64,000 bases of DNA from Phycisphaerales bacterium (GTDB taxonomy: Bacteria > Planctomycetota > Phycisphaerae > Phycisphaerales > UBA1924), in assembly GCA_020427635.1 (NCBI GenBank), contig JAGQOH010000003.1, positions 1-64,000 on the forward strand, written 5' to 3'. The notes below the pieces were generated by a model that saw only the letters and a list, made by a program, of their open reading frames with translations, searched no databases and was not told the DNA's origin. Positions 62,511-64,000 of the stretch are shown here, piece after piece (positions within the stretch are counted from its first letter, which is position 1; the number at the start of each line of letters is the position of its first letter). The position numbers and the translations under genes were made by a program.

Positions 62511-63154
62511 CAAGCCTCCAGCAACTCCTCGATGCGGTGCTTGAGCTCCTCGACGCGGAATGGCTTCTTGAGGAAGGCGTCCGCGCCGGAACTGAGCAGC
62601 TGCTGCGTTTCGGCTTCTCCAACAACACCAGAGACGAAAATGATGCGCGTGTTTGCCATGTCATCGCGCGCCTTCAGGCGCTGGCAGACGATGTTGCCAT
62701 TGATGTCAGGCAGCATGTAGTCCAGCACGATCAGGTGTGGGCGGAAGCTCTCAGTGAGCATGCCCGCGTCGTAGCCGGTGCTTGCGGTTTGCACTTCGTA
62801 GCGGTTATCGCGCCCGAGCGCATCGACGAACAACTCAAGAATGGCATGGTCGTCATCGACAACGAGGATGCGCTTCTGGGACCCCTCGAGCATGTCGAGC
62901 GGGATCTCGTTGGCTTGCATGAAGCGGATCAATTCATCACGCGGGATGCGCCGGAAGCGCGAACCTGGCACGCGAAAGCCCTGCAGCCGTCCGGCATCAA
63001 AACAACGGATGATCGTCTGCTGCGAGACTTTGCAGATCTCCGCGGCTTCACCGGTGGTGAAGACCTTCTTGCCAGCCCACTTGGAGGCGCTGGATTCGAT
63101 CGCGGCGTTTTCGTCCGCGTGCGGGTTGTGGCTGCCATTCGACATCGACATCAT
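62510..63154 (-). CDS. Response regulator with N-terminal MerR/excisionase-type HTH
   Basis: A 214-residue protein with an unusual domain order. The DNA-binding domain comes first (about 30-80, FTTGEAAEICKVSQQTIIRC, then GFRVPGSRFRRIPRDELIRF). A receiver domain follows (about 94-214) with the acidic cluster VVDDD (98-102), the phospho-Asp145 in VLDYMLPDINGN and the conserved lysine in FLKKPF. It is probably the partner of the HDOD kinase, whose ATG overlaps its stop. GGAGGGGGG lies before the ATG. Confidence 0.9.
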   Translation of the reverse strand: MMSMSNGSHNPHADENAAIESSASKWAGKKVFTTGEAAEICKVSQQTIIRCFDAGRLQGFRVPGSRFRRIPRDELIRFMQANEIPLDMLEGSQKRILVVDDDHAILELFVDALGRDNRYEVQTASTGYDAGMLTESFRPHLIVLDYMLPDINGNIVCQRLKARDDMANTRIIFVSGVVGEAETQQLLSSGADAFLKKPFRVEELKHRIEELLEA

Positions 63155-63325
63155 GTCCCCCCTCCGGCCTCACAAGCCGACGGCGCACGACGCCGCGGTC
63201 GGGCGACGTCGCTCACGCCGGGTGGGCATCGGCGGGAAGGCGGGAAAGCTTCACAGTCCGCAGGGGTCGTGCAGGTGCAGGTGGCTATGGGACGCGCGCA
63301 ATCGGCACGCCGTGCGCAAGCGATT

Positions 63326-64000
63326 TCACTGAGCGGACGTCAGGTTGCCTGACCGGTCCAACTCCACCAGGTACATGGTGGGCAATAGGTAGTTCTGGCC
63401 CTCGAAGACATACACCACGCCGCTAACCGTAAAGCGAAGGGCATCGCCATATTCACCAACGAGGCGCTCCATGCCTTGGAGGTTCTGGCAAGGCATCAAA
63501 AGCAGGGGTAGGGTTGTGAGGGCATCGCCCGCAGTGTCCGCGTCGGCATCTGCGATGAGCATCCACCCAGAGCCGCCCGCCACGGTCGATGGGCGCATGC
63601 GTCCGAGGCGCGCGCTGACCACTGTGCCCTCGCGGAGCATCGCCAAGCCGTGCGCCGCGTCATTCGAAGCGGTATCCGCGCCGCCCTCTTCGAGGATTGC
63701 AGGCAGGGGCGTCGCAACTCCCGAGCGTTCCTCGACGTCCGCGAGTAGCTCATCAATCGAAGGGGTCGAGCGGAGACCTTGCACGCCTTCGCCAAAGGGC
63801 GAGGTGTCCTCGGCCGCAGGTGTCGGCTTCGAGCTGGACGGCTGGTGCTCGAGCGGCGCATCCTGAGATGCGGTGGTGTGGAATCGCGTGGGCAGCAAAT
63901 AGTTTCGGCCCCGATAGGCGTACACCTGCCCCGAGATCTCAAAGCCAATCGGGTCGTTCGTGCTCTCGACGAGCCTGGTCATTTCCGTGAGCCGCGTCGA
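63326..64000 (-). CDS. Hypothetical protein with duplicated NYLLPT domain, 5' part beyond window
   Basis: The frame stays open to the window edge; an internal ATG at 63982 may not be the true start. Two copies of one short domain flank a low-complexity acidic linker: SGQVYAYRGRNYLLPTRF near the N-terminal side and SGVVYVFEGQNYLLPTMY near the C-terminus. Both are preceded by a similar helix (MTRLVEST, MERLVGEY). The middle contains MLREGTVVSARLGRMRPS and GSGWMLIADADAD, possibly a separate beta domain. The function is unknown. It could bind to cell-wall or surface components, but nothing shows this directly. Confidence 0.7.
   Translation of the reverse strand, partial: STRLTEMTRLVESTNDPIGFEISGQVYAYRGRNYLLPTRFHTTASQDAPLEHQPSSSKPTPAAEDTSPFGEGVQGLRSTPSIDELLADVEERSGVATPLPAILEEGGADTASNDAAHGLAMLREGTVVSARLGRMRPSTVAGGSGWMLIADADADTAGDALTTLPLLLMPCQNLQGMERLVGEYGDALRFTVSGVVYVFEGQNYLLPTMYLVELDRSGNLTSAQ

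Overview
The window looks like a chromosomal segment from a GC-rich planctomycete, most likely of the Phycisphaerae type. This is inferred from several things seen together: many secreted proteins ending in a PEP-CTERM-like tail (VPTPG, hydrophobic stretch, RRRR), dockerin-like GDxNxDGxVxLDDLxxLLFNFG endings, HAF-repeat proteins, a family of secreted parallel beta-helix proteins starting with GPLDPPAGPIAPTPGPEPRI, a GyrA with [13 protein letters not shown], and menaquinone synthesis through the futalosine route (MqnD). No complete phage, plasmid or insertion sequence was seen. Coding density is high and genes lie on both strands.

Layout. 1-4 kb: a truncated TPR protein and a Ser/Thr kinase with a beta-propeller tail. 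The kinase sits between two exact 36-bp copies of the 3' end of tRNA-Ala(GGC), one of them inside the intact tRNA. 4-10 kb: an orphan beta-class DNA methyltransferase, a HAF/dockerin-like protein, dnaN and transketolase. 10-19 kb: a porin and a cluster of six paralogous PEP-CTERM-like exported proteins, four on the plus strand and two on the minus strand, flanking acetyl-CoA synthetase. 19.3-28.2 kb: a STAS protein, then a minus-strand operon of seven tandem parallel beta-helix proteins followed by one dockerin-like protein. 28.4-33.6 kb: CrcB, the NfeD/NfeD/FloA membrane module, a secreted protein and an Rrf2 regulator. 33.7-37.4 kb: TonB-like, HAF/dockerin-like, ExbD and RuvB, all minus strand. 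37.5-45.3 kb: an MBL-fold hydrolase, two conserved hypotheticals, an ATP:ADP-translocase-like carrier, GyrA and an integral membrane protein. 45.3-51.1 kb: a further PEP-CTERM-like protein, RfbA-RfbB (dTDP-sugar synthesis), tRNA-Ile(CAU), a secreted protein and a matrixin-like metalloprotease. 51.1-58.9 kb: PanC, an ACT-domain protein, MqnD, SmpB, an MsbA-like ABC exporter, Der and small hypotheticals. 59-64 kb: a signalling operon (HTH-receiver regulator, HDOD-histidine kinase, receiver-GAF protein) and an edge-truncated protein with a duplicated NYLLPT motif.

How the genes work together. About a quarter of the window codes for exported proteins from a few expanded families, in tandem and probably cotranscribed, set among ordinary housekeeping genes. 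The most notable items are the seven-gene beta-helix operon with its conserved N-terminal and C-terminal caps, the PEP-CTERM-like family whose last two members share a phased upstream block (GTTGGACAG, 29 bp, GGAGTAC, hairpin, GCACAGGGAGTCAG), and the tRNA-flanked kinase segment. Many genes lack a Shine-Dalgarno sequence and instead carry a -10-like hexamer 6-10 bp before the start codon, which suggests frequent leaderless transcripts. Functions are assigned by reading motifs; no database search was run.
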